Positions 45,623 to 54,422 of a DNA stretch of 64,000 nt are shown piece after piece. Position numbers and translations under genes: made by a program. The notes beneath the pieces are model-generated. The model did no database searches. It was not told the origin of the DNA and worked only from the letters and a program-made list of their open reading frames with translations. Source of the stretch: Herbidospora sakaeratensis (lineage in GTDB: Bacteria; Actinomycetota; Actinomycetes; Streptosporangiales; Streptosporangiaceae); contig NZ_BBXC01000009.1 of NCBI RefSeq assembly GCF_001570525.1, positions 488,363-552,362 of the forward strand, read 5' to 3'. Position 1 is the stretch's first letter; the number at the start of each line of letters is the position of its first letter.

Positions 45623-46135
45623 ATGCAGCTCGTCGTCGGCCGGATCGGCCGCCCCCACGGCGTCCGCGGTGAGGTGACCGTCGAGGTCCGCACCGACGAG
45701 CCGGGGGAGCGGTTCGCGCCCGGAGCGCTGCTGGCCACCGACCCGGCCTCCCGGGGGCCGCTCACGGTCCGCCACGCCCGCTGGCACAAGGGCATCCTGC
45801 TGCTGTCGCTCCACGGGGTCGACGGGCGGGAGGCCGCCGAGGCGCTGCGCGACACGATGCTCGTCATCGACTCGGCCGACATCGTGCCCTCCGACGACCC
45901 CGACGAGTTCCACGACCACCAGCTGATCGGGCTGGCCGTGGTGAACGCCGAGGGCGAGCGCCTCGGCGAGGTGACCGACGTGCTGCACCACGGGCAGGAC
46001 CTGCTGGTCGTCAAGCGGCCCGGCCGCGACGACGCCTACGTGCCGTTCGTGAAGGCGCTGGTGCCCGACGTCGACCTGGCGGCCGGCCGCCTGGTCGTCT
46101 CGGCGCCTCCCGGCCTGTTCGACCTCGACGCCTGA
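45623..46135 (+). CDS. rimM: Ribosome maturation factor RimM
   Basis: 170-aa 16S rRNA processing factor: N-terminal VGRIGRPHGVRGEVTV, C-terminal PRC-barrel with GLAVVNAEGERLGEVTDVLHHG and YVPFVKALVP. Followed 1 bp later by trmD. Confidence 0.96.
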   Translation: MQLVVGRIGRPHGVRGEVTVEVRTDEPGERFAPGALLATDPASRGPLTVRHARWHKGILLLSLHGVDGREAAEALRDTMLVIDSADIVPSDDPDEFHDHQLIGLAVVNAEGERLGEVTDVLHHGQDLLVVKRPGRDDAYVPFVKALVPDVDLAAGRLVVSAPPGLFDLDA

Positions 46136-46136
46136 C

Positions 46137-46901
46137 ATGCGCATCGACGTCATCTCGATCTTCCCCGAGTACTTCGCCCCCCTCGACGTCTCGCTGATGG
46201 GCAAGGCGCGGGCCAAGGGCATCCTCGACGTGCGCCTCCACCAGTTGCGGGAGTGGGCGCACGACGTACACAAGACCGTCGACGACACCCCCTACGGGGG
46301 CGGGCCGGGCATGGTCATGAAGCCCGAGATCTGGGGCGCGGCCATCGACGACGTGATCGGCGAGGGCTCCCCGAGGCTGGTCGTGCCCACCCCGAGCGGC
46401 CGCCCGTTCACCCAGGCCGTCGCCCTGGAGTACGCCGCCGAACCGTGGTTGTTGTTCGCGCCGGCCCGCTACGAGGGCATCGACAGCCGGGTCATGATCG
46501 AGTACGGCTCCCGCCTGCGGCTCGACGAGGTCTCGATCGGCGACTACGTGCTGGCAGGGGGCGAGGCGGCCGTGCTGGTCATGATCGAGGCCGTCGCCCG
46601 GCTGCTGCCCGGGGTGCTCGGGAACGCGGTCTCGGCGGTCGACGACTCGTTCGCGCCGGGGGCCATGGAGAACCTGCTCGAAGGGCCGGTCTTCACCAAA
46701 CCGCCGGTCTGGCGCGGCCACGAGGTGCCGGAAGTGTTGCTCTCGGGCCACCACGGCAAGATCGCCCGCTGGCGGCGCGACGAGGCGCTGCGCCGCACCC
46801 TGCTGAAACGCCCCGAACTGATCGAACGCGGGGAGTTGTCGGCCGCCGATCTCAAGGCGATCGCGTCGTTTCGCGCCGATGGCGATCCTGTGGCAGACTG
46901 A
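46137..46901 (+). CDS. trmD: tRNA (guanine-N1)-methyltransferase
   Basis: 254-aa SPOUT enzyme methylating G37 of tRNAs. Signatures DDTPYGGGPGMVMKPE, ARYEGIDSRV, SIGDYVLAGGE with the trefoil knot, and the GNAVSAVDDSF tail region. ATG 46137 directly after rimM. Confidence 0.97.
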   Translation: MRIDVISIFPEYFAPLDVSLMGKARAKGILDVRLHQLREWAHDVHKTVDDTPYGGGPGMVMKPEIWGAAIDDVIGEGSPRLVVPTPSGRPFTQAVALEYAAEPWLLFAPARYEGIDSRVMIEYGSRLRLDEVSIGDYVLAGGEAAVLVMIEAVARLLPGVLGNAVSAVDDSFAPGAMENLLEGPVFTKPPVWRGHEVPEVLLSGHHGKIARWRRDEALRRTLLKRPELIERGELSAADLKAIASFRADGDPVAD

Positions 46902-47017
46902 AGCGCTGAATGCCTGCCGTTCGCAGGTTAGTCGTGCCCGCGTCCTTCTCGACGCCCCGCCTCGCAGGGGACGGACGGACCTCCGGGCGCTCTCTCAACT
47001 GATGAGGAACCTCAGTC

Positions 47018-47380
47018 ATGCACACGCAGATCCAGGAGATCGAGAAGGCTGCCCTCCGCAGCGACATCCCCGCGTTCCGCCCGGGTGACACGCTCGAAGT
47101 GCACGTCCGCGTCGTCGAAGGCAACCGCTCCCGAATCCAGGTCTTCAAGGGCTTCGTGCTGCGCCGCCAGAACGGCGGTCTCCGTGAGACGTTCACCGTT
47201 CGCAAGATCAGCTACGGCGTCGGCGTCGAGCGCACCTTCCCGGTGCACAGCCCGGTCATCGAGAAGATCACGCTGGTGACCCGTGGCGACGTCCGCCGCG
47301 CCAAGCTCTACTACATGCGTGACCTGCGCGGCAAGGCCGCCCGCATCCGCGAGCGCCGCGACGCCCTGCCCGCGAAGTAA
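47018..47380 (+). CDS. rplS: 50S ribosomal protein L19
   Basis: 120 aa: [48 protein letters not shown] 47018 after GATGAGGAA. The 116-bp gap after trmD may carry an L19 leader but I cannot define one. Confidence 0.97.
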   Translation: MHTQIQEIEKAALRSDIPAFRPGDTLEVHVRVVEGNRSRIQVFKGFVLRRQNGGLRETFTVRKISYGVGVERTFPVHSPVIEKITLVTRGDVRRAKLYYMRDLRGKAARIRERRDALPAK

Positions 47381-47397
47381 AGCGGCATATCCCTGCG

Positions 47398-47426
47398 AGC
47401 CCGTGCCTGACCGGCGCGGGCTTTCG
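47398..47426 (+). terminator. Terminator-like hairpin after rplS
   Basis: 10-bp stem AGCCCGTGCC/GGCGCGGGCT (one G-T pair), 5-nt loop, followed by TTCGCAGTTTT. Confidence 0.7.
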
Positions 47427-47540
47427 CAGTTTTGGCGCTCGGAAGACGAGTCGGCGACGTCGCGTACTGTGACCATGATTTAGGCTCGTCTAGGCACGCG
47501 CGGGCGCGCCGCATCACTTGACTTCCCAGACCAGGACGGG

Positions 47541-48341
47541 GTGGACGTGGTCGCCGAAGACACCCATCAGAACGCCAAGCCCGGCAAAGACAAAAAGAGC
47601 GGCTCGTTCTGGCGTGAACTGCCCGTGCTGATCGTGGTCGCGCTGGTGCTCGCCCTGCTCATCAAGTCGTTCGTGGTCCAGGCGTTCTACATCCCGTCGG
47701 AGTCGATGGAGAACACGCTCCTGAAGAACGACCGGGTCCTGGTCAACAAGCTCGTCTACCGGGTGCGCGACATCGAGCGCGGTGACATCGTCGTCTTCTC
47801 CGGCGTCGACTCCTGGGCCGGCGAGGTCCAGTTCGACCCGCCCGCCAACCCGGTCGCCGGGTTCTTCCGCTGGGTCGGCACCGCGTTCGGCGTGGTCCCC
47901 GGCGAGAAGGACTACATCAAGCGGGTCATCGGCGTCCCCGGCGACAAGGTCAAGTGCTGCGACGAGGGCCGCATCACCGTCAACGGGGTGCCTCTCGACG
48001 AGGAGAGTTATCTCTACCCCGGTGACGTTCCGTCACTGGGCAACTTCGAGATCGACGTCCCGCCCGGCCGTCTGTGGGTCATGGGCGACCACCGCTCCGT
48101 CTCGCTCGACTCGCGCGCCCACGGCGGCGACCCGGGCGGCGGCGCCATCCCGATCGACCAGGTCATCGGCCGCGCGTTCGTGAAGGTCTGGCCGTTCGAC
48201 CGGGCCGGGATCCTGCCGATCCCCGAGACGTTCGGCCAGAAGGGCCTGGCCGCCGCGGCGGGCGCGGCCCCGCTCCTGCTGGGCTTCGCGGGGGCCTTCC
48301 CGCTCCTGGCCCTTAGGCGCCGCATACGGGTCAAGCGGTAG
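47541..48341 (+). CDS. lepB: Signal peptidase I, paralogue 1 with C-terminal membrane anchor
   Basis: 266-aa type I signal peptidase. N-terminal TM (about 28-48), catalytic Ser55 in [10 protein letters not shown] and general-base Lys127 in YIKRVIGVPGD, then box GDHR. An extra C-terminal hydrophobic segment (about 235-258) followed by RRRIRVKR should place the end in the cytoplasm. Start GTG 47541 (47547 possible). Followed 11 bp later by a second signal peptidase gene. Confidence 0.93.
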   Translation: MDVVAEDTHQNAKPGKDKKSGSFWRELPVLIVVALVLALLIKSFVVQAFYIPSESMENTLLKNDRVLVNKLVYRVRDIERGDIVVFSGVDSWAGEVQFDPPANPVAGFFRWVGTAFGVVPGEKDYIKRVIGVPGDKVKCCDEGRITVNGVPLDEESYLYPGDVPSLGNFEIDVPPGRLWVMGDHRSVSLDSRAHGGDPGGGAIPIDQVIGRAFVKVWPFDRAGILPIPETFGQKGLAAAAGAAPLLLGFAGAFPLLALRRRIRVKR

Positions 48342-48352
48342 TCTTTCCGCCC

Positions 48353-48970
48353 GTGGCCGTCGCAGAAGAAGAGACCAACGCCTCCGGCAAGCCCGAGGAA
48401 TCCGGCAAGCCGGAGAAAAAGAAGAAGTCCGCCCTCCGGGAGACGATCACCTTCACGATCGGCGGCATCGTCGTCGCCCTCCTGGTCCACTTCTTCGTCA
48501 TGCGGTCGTTCTGGATCCCCTCGGAGTCGATGGAGAACACCCTGCTGGTCAACGACAGGGTGGTGGTGCTCCAGTTCGGCTCCATCGACCGCGGCGACAT
48601 CGTGGTCTTCAAGGGCTGGGACGGCGAAGACACGATCAAGCGGGTCATCGGCAAGGGCGGCGACACCGTGAAGTGCTGCGACGCCCAGCGCCGCATCACG
48701 GTCAACGGCACCCCCATCGAGGAAGAGGGCAAGTACCTCTACCCCGGCGACTACGCGGGCCGCACCTTCGAGGTGAAGGTGCCGGCGGGACGCCTGTGGC
48801 TGATGGGAGACCACCGGACCAACTCGATGGACTCGCGGTCGTACATCGACGACGAGTTCAAGGGGACGATCTCCGAAGACGACGTCATCGGCTTCGCCTT
48901 CGCCCGTTATTGGCCGCTTGACCGGCTCACATTCATATCGCGGCCGGACACCTTCTCCAACGTCCGGTGA
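48353..48970 (+). CDS. lepB: Signal peptidase I, paralogue 2
   Basis: 205-aa type I signal peptidase with one N-terminal TM (about 31-51) preceded by a Lys/Glu-rich cytoplasmic tail. Ser59 in [10 protein letters not shown], Lys96 in TIKRVIG, MGDHR box. It lacks the C-terminal anchor of its upstream paralogue. GTG 48353. Confidence 0.93.
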   Translation: MAVAEEETNASGKPEESGKPEKKKKSALRETITFTIGGIVVALLVHFFVMRSFWIPSESMENTLLVNDRVVVLQFGSIDRGDIVVFKGWDGEDTIKRVIGKGGDTVKCCDAQRRITVNGTPIEEEGKYLYPGDYAGRTFEVKVPAGRLWLMGDHRTNSMDSRSYIDDEFKGTISEDDVIGFAFARYWPLDRLTFISRPDTFSNVR

Positions 48971-48992
48971 TGGGGCGTACGCTGCTTCTGTC

Positions 48993-49700
48993 ATGACAGT
49001 CGCTTACCGTCCGCGCCCGAGCGTGGTCCGCCGTGACTCTGGCCTCTACGGCTACGAGCGCGCCCTGGCCCGCCGGGGCCTCAAGCCCGTCGCCGGCGTC
49101 GACGAGGCGGGCCGCGGGGCCTGCGCGGGCCCGCTGGTGGTGTCCGCCGTGGTCCTCGGACGTGAGATCGACGGCCTCAACGACTCCAAACTGCTGACCG
49201 AGGCCCGCCGCGAGGAGTACTACGCCAAGATCATGGCGACCGCGAAGGCCGTCAGCGTCGTGGTCATCCCGCCCGCCGAGATCGACCAGCGCGGCCTCCA
49301 CAAGTGCAACGTGGCGGGAATGCGGCGCGCGGTCGCCGGGTTGGGTCTCACACCCGGATACGTCCTGACCGACGGATTCCCGGTCCCCGGCCTGCCGGCG
49401 CCCTCACTCGCCGTCTGGAAGGGCGACCAGGTGGCCGCGTGCATAGCGGCCGCGTCCATCATCGCGAAGGTGACCCGGGACCGCATGATGACAACCCTGC
49501 ACGAATCATTCCCCCAATACGGTTTCGCCGGGCATAAGGGCTATGTGACCAGAGACCACAGAGCCGCCCTCGCGCACCACGGACCAAGCCAGCACCATCG
49601 GTTCTCGTTCGTGACAGTGGCTCGGACGATGCCGGGTATGAGGATGCGGGAGAATGAACCAGGGGCCGAAACGGGGTTGGGAACAGGAGGGCCGGAATGA
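48993..49700 (+). CDS. rnhB: Ribonuclease HII
   Basis: 235-aa RNase HII removing RNA from RNA-DNA hybrids. Active-site Asp-Glu in [20 protein letters not shown], further acidic residues at DGF and the block [20 protein letters not shown]. The C-terminal 30 residues are non-conserved. ATG 48993; the stop overlaps the next ATG (ATGA). Confidence 0.95.
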   Translation: MTVAYRPRPSVVRRDSGLYGYERALARRGLKPVAGVDEAGRGACAGPLVVSAVVLGREIDGLNDSKLLTEARREEYYAKIMATAKAVSVVVIPPAEIDQRGLHKCNVAGMRRAVAGLGLTPGYVLTDGFPVPGLPAPSLAVWKGDQVAACIAAASIIAKVTRDRMMTTLHESFPQYGFAGHKGYVTRDHRAALAHHGPSQHHRFSFVTVARTMPGMRMRENEPGAETGLGTGGPE

Positions 49701-50020
49701 GCGCGGAGGATCTCGAGAAGTACGAGACCGAGATGGAGCTGCAGCTCTACCGCGAGTACCGCGATGTGGTCGGTCTGTTCACGTACGTCGTCGAAACCGA
49801 ACGTCGGTTCTACCTGACGAATTCGGTCGACATGGAGGTGCGCACCGCCGAGAACGGCGAAGTCTTCTTCGACGTGAAGATGCAGGACGCATGGGTGTGG
49901 GACATGTATCGACCGGCGCGGTTCGTGAAGAACGTACGAGTGGTGACGTTCAAGGACGTGAACGTCGAGGAGCTCGCCAAGCCTGACCTGGAGATGCCGA
50001 AGGAGGGCTTCTCCAGCTGA
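49697..50020 (+). CDS. DUF2469 protein
   Basis: 107-aa conserved actinobacterial protein of unknown function, [20 protein letters not shown] at the N-terminus, [32 protein letters not shown]. It is regularly adjacent to rnhB in actinobacteria (context knowledge). Acidic, soluble. Confidence 0.92.
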   Translation: MSAEDLEKYETEMELQLYREYRDVVGLFTYVVETERRFYLTNSVDMEVRTAENGEVFFDVKMQDAWVWDMYRPARFVKNVRVVTFKDVNVEELAKPDLEMPKEGFSS

Positions 50021-50033
50021 GGCCACGCGTCTT

Positions 50034-50066
50034 GGGGCCGGGTCCGCATGGGCCCGGCCCTTTCGC
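50034..50066 (+). terminator. Terminator-like hairpin after the DUF2469 gene
   Basis: Arms GGGCCGGG (50035-50042) and CCCGGCCC (50053-50060) are followed by TTTCGCGTTTT. Confidence 0.7.
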
Positions 50067-50067
50067 G

Positions 50068-50094
50068 TTTTCCACAGGTTCCTCGTTGTCCACA
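50068..50094 (+). promoter_or_regulatory. Two DnaA-box-like sequences
   Basis: TTTTCCACA (50068-50076) and TTGTCCACA (50086-50094), same orientation, 18 bp start to start. The second equals the actinobacterial consensus DnaA box. There is no sign of oriC genes (dnaA, dnaN) here. Confidence 0.55.
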
Positions 50095-50146
50095 GGCGGT
50101 GGCGTGGGGGGTCGGCGGGCTGGCGTGGTCTGCGAGCGTTTGGCGC

Positions 50147-50503
50147 ATGGGAGCGGCGAAGGACGAACTGGGGCGGGCGGGCGAGGAACTGGCGGCGCGG
50201 TATCTGGTGCGCCAGGGGATGGAGATCCTCGCCCGGAACTGGCGCTGCCGTGAGGGAGAGATCGACATCGTCGCCCGGGACGGGGCGGTGCTGGTGGTCG
50301 TGGAGGTGCGGACGCGGTCGTCGGGGGCTTACGGGTCGGCGTTCGCTTCGGTGACGGAGGCGAAGCTTTCGCGATTGCGGCGGCTGGGGGCTCGGTGGCT
50401 GGCGGGGCAGGGGGAGCGGTTCGTGTCGGTGCGGATTGACGTGGTGGCGCTTGACGGGTTCGCGGGGACCTTTTCGATCCGGCATGAGAAGGGGGTGTTC
50501 TGA
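50147..50503 (+). CDS. yraN: UPF0102 family endonuclease-like protein YraN
   Basis: 118-aa PD-(D/E)XK-fold protein: GRAGEELAARYLVRQGMEILARNW in parts, then EIDIVARDGAVLVVVEVRTR containing the Asp, Glu-x-Lys/Arg site (here E-V-R). Sits between the DUF2469 gene and comM as in many bacteria. ATG 50147 inferred from the family N-terminus. Confidence 0.93.
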   Translation: MGAAKDELGRAGEELAARYLVRQGMEILARNWRCREGEIDIVARDGAVLVVVEVRTRSSGAYGSAFASVTEAKLSRLRRLGARWLAGQGERFVSVRIDVVALDGFAGTFSIRHEKGVF

Positions 50504-50529
50504 GATGCCTTGTGTCGGGATCGGACCAG

Positions 50530-51380
50530 GTGGGGGTGGTTTGGGGCTCGAGCGGTTAGAGGCCAGGGCGGTTCGGGGCGGGTTCTTCGGAGTCTTGGCC
50601 GTTCGAAGCTGGAGTCGTGCGGGGCTGGGGTCGTTGAGTCGAAGGCTCCTGCGAGGCGGAGCGGTTCGAGGCCAGGGCGGTTCGGGTCGGGGTTCTTTGG
50701 AACCGGGGCCGTTGAGAGCTGGTTCTGTTTGTGGCCGGAGTCGTCAAGCCGAGGGCTCCTGTGAGGCGGAGCTGTTCGAGGCCAGCGCCGTTCGGGACGG
50801 GATTCTTTGGAGCCGGGGCCGTTTAGAGCTGGCTGGTGGGGGCCGGGGTCGTCAAGTCGAGGACCGCTCGCTGTGAGGCGGAGCTGATCGAGGCTGGAGC
50901 CGTTTGATACGGGGCGTTCGGAGCCAGGGCCGTTGAGGGCGGCAGCGTTTACGCCGAAGGCCGCATTGAGGCGGAGCCGTTCGAGGCCGGGGCCGTTTGG
51001 TGTGGGGTCGTTTGGGCGCCAGGGCGTTCCGGGCGGGGGCGTTCAAGGCGAGGGCCGTCTGGAGGCCTGGGCCGTTCAGGGCGAGGGCGCAATGCCCCAG
51101 GCGTGGGTCTTTTAGACCTGGAACCAGCCGTGGTGTTCGGCCGCGCCGGTCGGACAGTCACTCTGTCGGCGGCCGGCTTTGAGGCCGGAGCCGTTCGTGG
51201 GCGGGGTCGCTTGGGGCGGCGTTTGGGGTGGGGGCGTCCAAGGCCCGGACCTTCCGAGCCGGGGCCGTTTAAGGCGAGGGGTGTCTCGGTGCCGGGGCTG
51301 TTTGGAACTGAGGCCGTTGTGGGTCGGGATCGTTTGAGGCCGGGAGATCGCAGGGCCATCCGAGTTCAAGATCACTTTAG
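50530..51380 (+). repeat. G-skewed imperfect tandem repeat tract
   Basis: Between yraN and comM about 950 bp carry no gene I can support. The plus strand is strongly G-rich and C-poor. The block GAGGCGGAGC recurs at 50653, 50763, 50875 and 50968 (spacing 110, 112, 93). Within each unit, shorter cores of the form GGAGCCGGGGCCGTTTGAG, with many variants, recur about every 37 bp. The repeats decay towards comM. Open frames here are low-complexity and interrupted. Confidence 0.75.
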
Positions 51381-51463
51381 CAATCGGGGCAGGTCGTCGG
51401 TCGGCGCGAGTTCCTTGGGTGTTCATGTTGCTGCCTTCGGTGGAAGGCGTGAGGGGTTGTTCG

Positions 51464-52373
51464 ATGCCTGTTGCACGTACGCGGTCCGCCGCGCTGGTCG
51501 GGGTGGCCGGGCACACCGTCGAGGTCGAGGCCGATGTGGGACGGGGGCTGGTGGGCACCCACTTCATCGGCCTCCTCGACACGGCGATCAGCGAGGCCCG
51601 GGACAGGGTGAGGTCGGCGCTGCTGAACAGCAGGTTCGACTGGCCCGATGCCCGGGTGACCGTCTCGCTCTTCCCCGCCTCGCTGCCCAAGAAGGGCTCC
51701 TCCTTCGACCTGGCCATCGCCATGGCCGTGCTGGGCGCGGCGGGGCTGGTCCCGCCCGAACGCATCGCCGAGCCGTTCTTCCTGGGAGAACTGGGGCTCG
51801 ACGGGCGGGTGCGGCCCGTCCGGGGCGCACTGCCGGCGGCGCTCGCGGCGGTCGCCGCCGGGGCGCGCACGATGGTGGTGCCCGCGGCCAACGCCGCCGA
51901 GGCGGCCCTCGTGCCGGAGCTGGCGGTGTTGCCGGTGGCGTCGCTGGGGGAGCTCGTGGAGATCCTGCGTGAGGGCGAGGCGCGGGCCAGGGCGCCCTAC
52001 TTCGACCCGATGGAGCTCGCCGTACCCGCCGAGGAGAAGACCCTCGACCTCGCCGACGTCGCGGGTCAGGCCCTGGGCCGGTGCGCCCTGGAGATCTGCG
52101 CGGCCGGGGGTCACAACCTGTGGTTCCTCGGCCCGCCCGGAACCGGCAAGACCATGCTGGCCGAGCGGCTGACCACGATCATCCCGCCGCTCGACCGGGA
52201 ACAGGCCCTCGAGGTCACCGCGATCCACTCCATCGCCGGCACCCTCCCCGCCGACCGTCCACTGCTGGCCCGGCCGCCGTTCGTCGCGCCCCACCACACC
52301 GCATCGGCCGCGGCGGTCATCGGCGGCGGCACCGGCCAGATCCGTCCCGGCGCCGTGTCACTGGCCCATGCCA
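51464..52373 (+). pseudogene. comM: comM/YifB Mg-chelatase-like AAA ATPase, 3' part displaced by integration
   Basis: About 303 of an expected 500 residues. It opens with VARTRSAALVGVAGHTVEVE and FIGLLDTAI, keeps Walker A GPPGTGKT (about residues 223-230) and PHHTASAAAVIGGG, and then departs from the family right after GAVSLAH. There the conserved RGVLFLDE (Walker B) should follow. Instead the frame reads a foreign tail to a stop at 52402, overlapping the integrase start. In other bacteria ComM is a helicase for natural transformation; this copy is almost certainly inactive unless the element excises. The rest should lie beyond the element's right end. Confidence 0.9.
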
Positions 52374-52380
52374 GTACGAG
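52362..52380. other. Left attachment junction of the integrated element
   Basis: The reading frame of comM leaves its family consensus after the codons for SLAH (ending about 52373), just 26 bp before the integrase start codon. This places attL here. The exact crossover dinucleotide cannot be fixed without attR or an empty site. Confidence 0.65.
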
Positions 52381-52398
52381 CTTATGTATCTTGACTTC

Positions 52399-53859
52399 AT
52401 GAGCACACCGTTACGGGTCGCGATCTATGTGCGCATCTCCAACGACCGGACCGGAGCAGGGCTCGGCGTCGCCCGCCAGGAAGAGGAATGCCGGACGCTG
52501 GCCGCCCGGATCGGCTGGGAAATCTACGACGTCTACTCCGACAACGACGTCTCTGCATACTCCGGGAAGACCCGCCCCAACTACGCCCGCCTTCTGGCGG
52601 ACGTAGCCGCCGGCCGCGTCCAAGCCATCATCGCCTGGCACGCCGATCGCCTCCACCGCTCTCCACGCGAACTGGAGGACTTCATCGAGCTCGTCGACAA
52701 GCACCACGTCCGCATCTCCACCGTTAAGGCCGGCCAGCTCGACCTCGACACCAGCAGCGGCAAAATGGTCGCCCGCATCCTGGGCAGTGTCGCCCGTGCG
52801 GAGTCCGAGCAGAAGTCTGAGCGGCTCAAGAGCAAGCTCCTCCAGCTCGCCAAGTCCGGGAAGTACGGCGGCGGCGGATCGCGCCCCTACGGCTACGAGA
52901 AGGACGGGATCACAGTCCGTCCCGCAGAGGCCCAGACCATCCAGGAGTGCGCCCGCCGAGTCCTCGCGGGCGAGGCCATCGCGAGCGTGGCCAAGGACCT
53001 CAACGTGCGTGGCGTCCCCACCGCCACGAACCGGCCCAACGGCTGGAGCGTCCCCATCCTGAAACGGATGCTGATCTCCCCGCGGATCGCCGGGCTGCGA
53101 GAGCACCGGCCACGCAACCCGGACGGGACGCGGCCGAACGTCGGCGAGATCATGGCCGTCGCCGAATGGCCCGCGATCATCAAGCGAGAAGAGATGACCC
53201 GACTGCACGGCATCCTGCTCGACCCAGCACGCCGTGTGAGCCCCGGGCGGAACGGACGCTACCCATTGAGCGGAGTCCTCTACTGCGGCCGCGAGGGATG
53301 CGCCAGGCGGCTTGTGGGCAGACCTGACGGGCTGGGCCGGCGCAGGTATGTGTGCAACGCGGTGCCGGGCGCCGGAGGCTGCGGCAAGATCATGGCCTTG
53401 TCCGAGCCCATTGAGGAGCATCTGTTCACCTTGGTCGCCGGAGCGCTGGACGACCAGCCCTTCATGACCCGGCTCATGTCGGCCGGGAGTGACGTCACCG
53501 CCGACAAGGTCCTGGCGGAGATCGCCGATGACGAAGCGGAGCTCGAAGCGCTGGCGGGCGACCTGGGAGAGCGGCGGATCACGCGGAAGGAGTGGCTGGC
53601 GGCTCGAGTCCCCATCGAGGCGCGGCTGCGTCAGAACCGGGCCCGCCTGGAGAAGTCCGACCACCGGGCTCCGCTGACGTTCGCGGACGCACCGAAGTCG
53701 GGGGAGCAGGCGCTGGCCTGGTTGACGAACCCGGAGATTCCGGCCAGTCGAAAGTCGGCGTATATCCGTGCCGTGATGGAGAAGGTGTGGGTTCTGCCGG
53801 GTGTACGTGGCCGCAATAAATTCGACGCGGCACGCTTCAAAATTGACTGGGTTGCGTAA
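52399..53859 (+). CDS. int: Large serine recombinase (integrase)
   Basis: 486-aa large serine integrase. N-terminal resolvase domain with the catalytic Ser14 in YVRISNDR, and IIAWHADRLHRSPRELEDF as helix E region. Recombinase domain (about 165-270; SRPYGYEKDG, VPILKRMLISPRIAGLREHR), zinc ribbon with Cys pairs in LYCGREGCARRL and YVCN..GGCG (about 298-330), and a C-terminal coiled-coil segment. Catalyses site-specific insertion into comM. It is adjacent to the att site as expected. No excisionase/RDF could be recognised. Confidence 0.95.
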   Translation: MSTPLRVAIYVRISNDRTGAGLGVARQEEECRTLAARIGWEIYDVYSDNDVSAYSGKTRPNYARLLADVAAGRVQAIIAWHADRLHRSPRELEDFIELVDKHHVRISTVKAGQLDLDTSSGKMVARILGSVARAESEQKSERLKSKLLQLAKSGKYGGGGSRPYGYEKDGITVRPAEAQTIQECARRVLAGEAIASVAKDLNVRGVPTATNRPNGWSVPILKRMLISPRIAGLREHRPRNPDGTRPNVGEIMAVAEWPAIIKREEMTRLHGILLDPARRVSPGRNGRYPLSGVLYCGREGCARRLVGRPDGLGRRRYVCNAVPGAGGCGKIMALSEPIEEHLFTLVAGALDDQPFMTRLMSAGSDVTADKVLAEIADDEAELEALAGDLGERRITRKEWLAARVPIEARLRQNRARLEKSDHRAPLTFADAPKSGEQALAWLTNPEIPASRKSAYIRAVMEKVWVLPGVRGRNKFDAARFKIDWVA

Positions 53860-54125
53860 ACGCTGCCTATGGCGACAGATCCTCCTTACCGAGACCAGAT
53901 CAAATCTGGACATCCGCGTCTATCGCGGCACGTGGGGGCCGTATGGCGTGAGAGGGCAATAACGTCCCGCCGAATCCGGTATGGACCGGTCCTAAGGACC
54001 TATTCCCACGCCTCCCTTACGCATCTACAGTGGTCGGCACTGCGTCTCGCCCCGGGAATGTCGAACGCACGATCGGATACCGCCCGTAGGGGGACAGGGA
54101 GGTCCGATGGGAGGGAACTACCAGC
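53860..54125 (+). promoter_or_regulatory. Integrase-membrane protein gap with TGGACCGGTCC palindrome
   Basis: 266 bp without a supported gene. At 53982-53992 TGGACCGGTCC recurs (see 38478), overlapping a second repeat GGTCC-TAA-GGACC (53988-54000). Probably the promoter region of the small membrane protein gene. Confidence 0.4.
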
Positions 54126-54422
54126 ATGGGGTTGTACTCGCGCATCGTCCTGTACGTCGCCACCGGCCTGCTCTGGCTGGTCACGGGGGGCTGCGCAATC
54201 CTCACCGACCTCGACTACGAGATCTACTCGCTCATGCGGCTCGCCACAGGGCTCGCAAGCCTGTGGACGCTCGCGACCATCCTCACCCGACCTGACAACG
54301 GCGCCCTCGCCCACGCCCGCCTCGCCATCCACGCCCTGCGCGTCGAGGGCGCGGCGAAACGGCAACACGCCCCTGACGACTCGCCGACCGGGCCGTTCCG
54401 GTCGCTCGATCGAGTGAAGTAG
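54126..54422 (+). CDS. Small two-helix membrane protein of the element
   Basis: 98 aa; hydrophobic segments at about 7-28 and 35-54, then a hydrophilic tail ending RSLDRVK. Family not recognised. Located between the integrase and the repressor gene on the plus strand, convergent with the repressor, 0-1 nt between stops. By position it could be a superinfection-exclusion or lysogenic-conversion protein, but nothing in the sequence proves that. GGGAGGG is 11 nt upstream of the ATG. Confidence 0.6.
   Translation: MGLYSRIVLYVATGLLWLVTGGCAILTDLDYEIYSLMRLATGLASLWTLATILTRPDNGALAHARLAIHALRVEGAAKRQHAPDDSPTGPFRSLDRVK

Noticed and set aside
46902-47017. L19 leader riboregulator
   Set aside because: Some inverted repeats are present but nothing that I can match to a defined ribosomal leader by eye; a covariance search would be needed.
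50530-51380. CRISPR array
   Set aside because: Repeats are long, degenerate and contiguous; there are no identical short repeats with unique spacers and no cas genes.
50436-51972. Open frames within the G-rich repeat tract, both strands
   Set aside because: Repetitive Arg/Gly/Pro/Ser translations, no consistent start with ribosome site, broken frames between repeat units. The periodicity is at DNA level, not a multiple of three (110, 112, 93).
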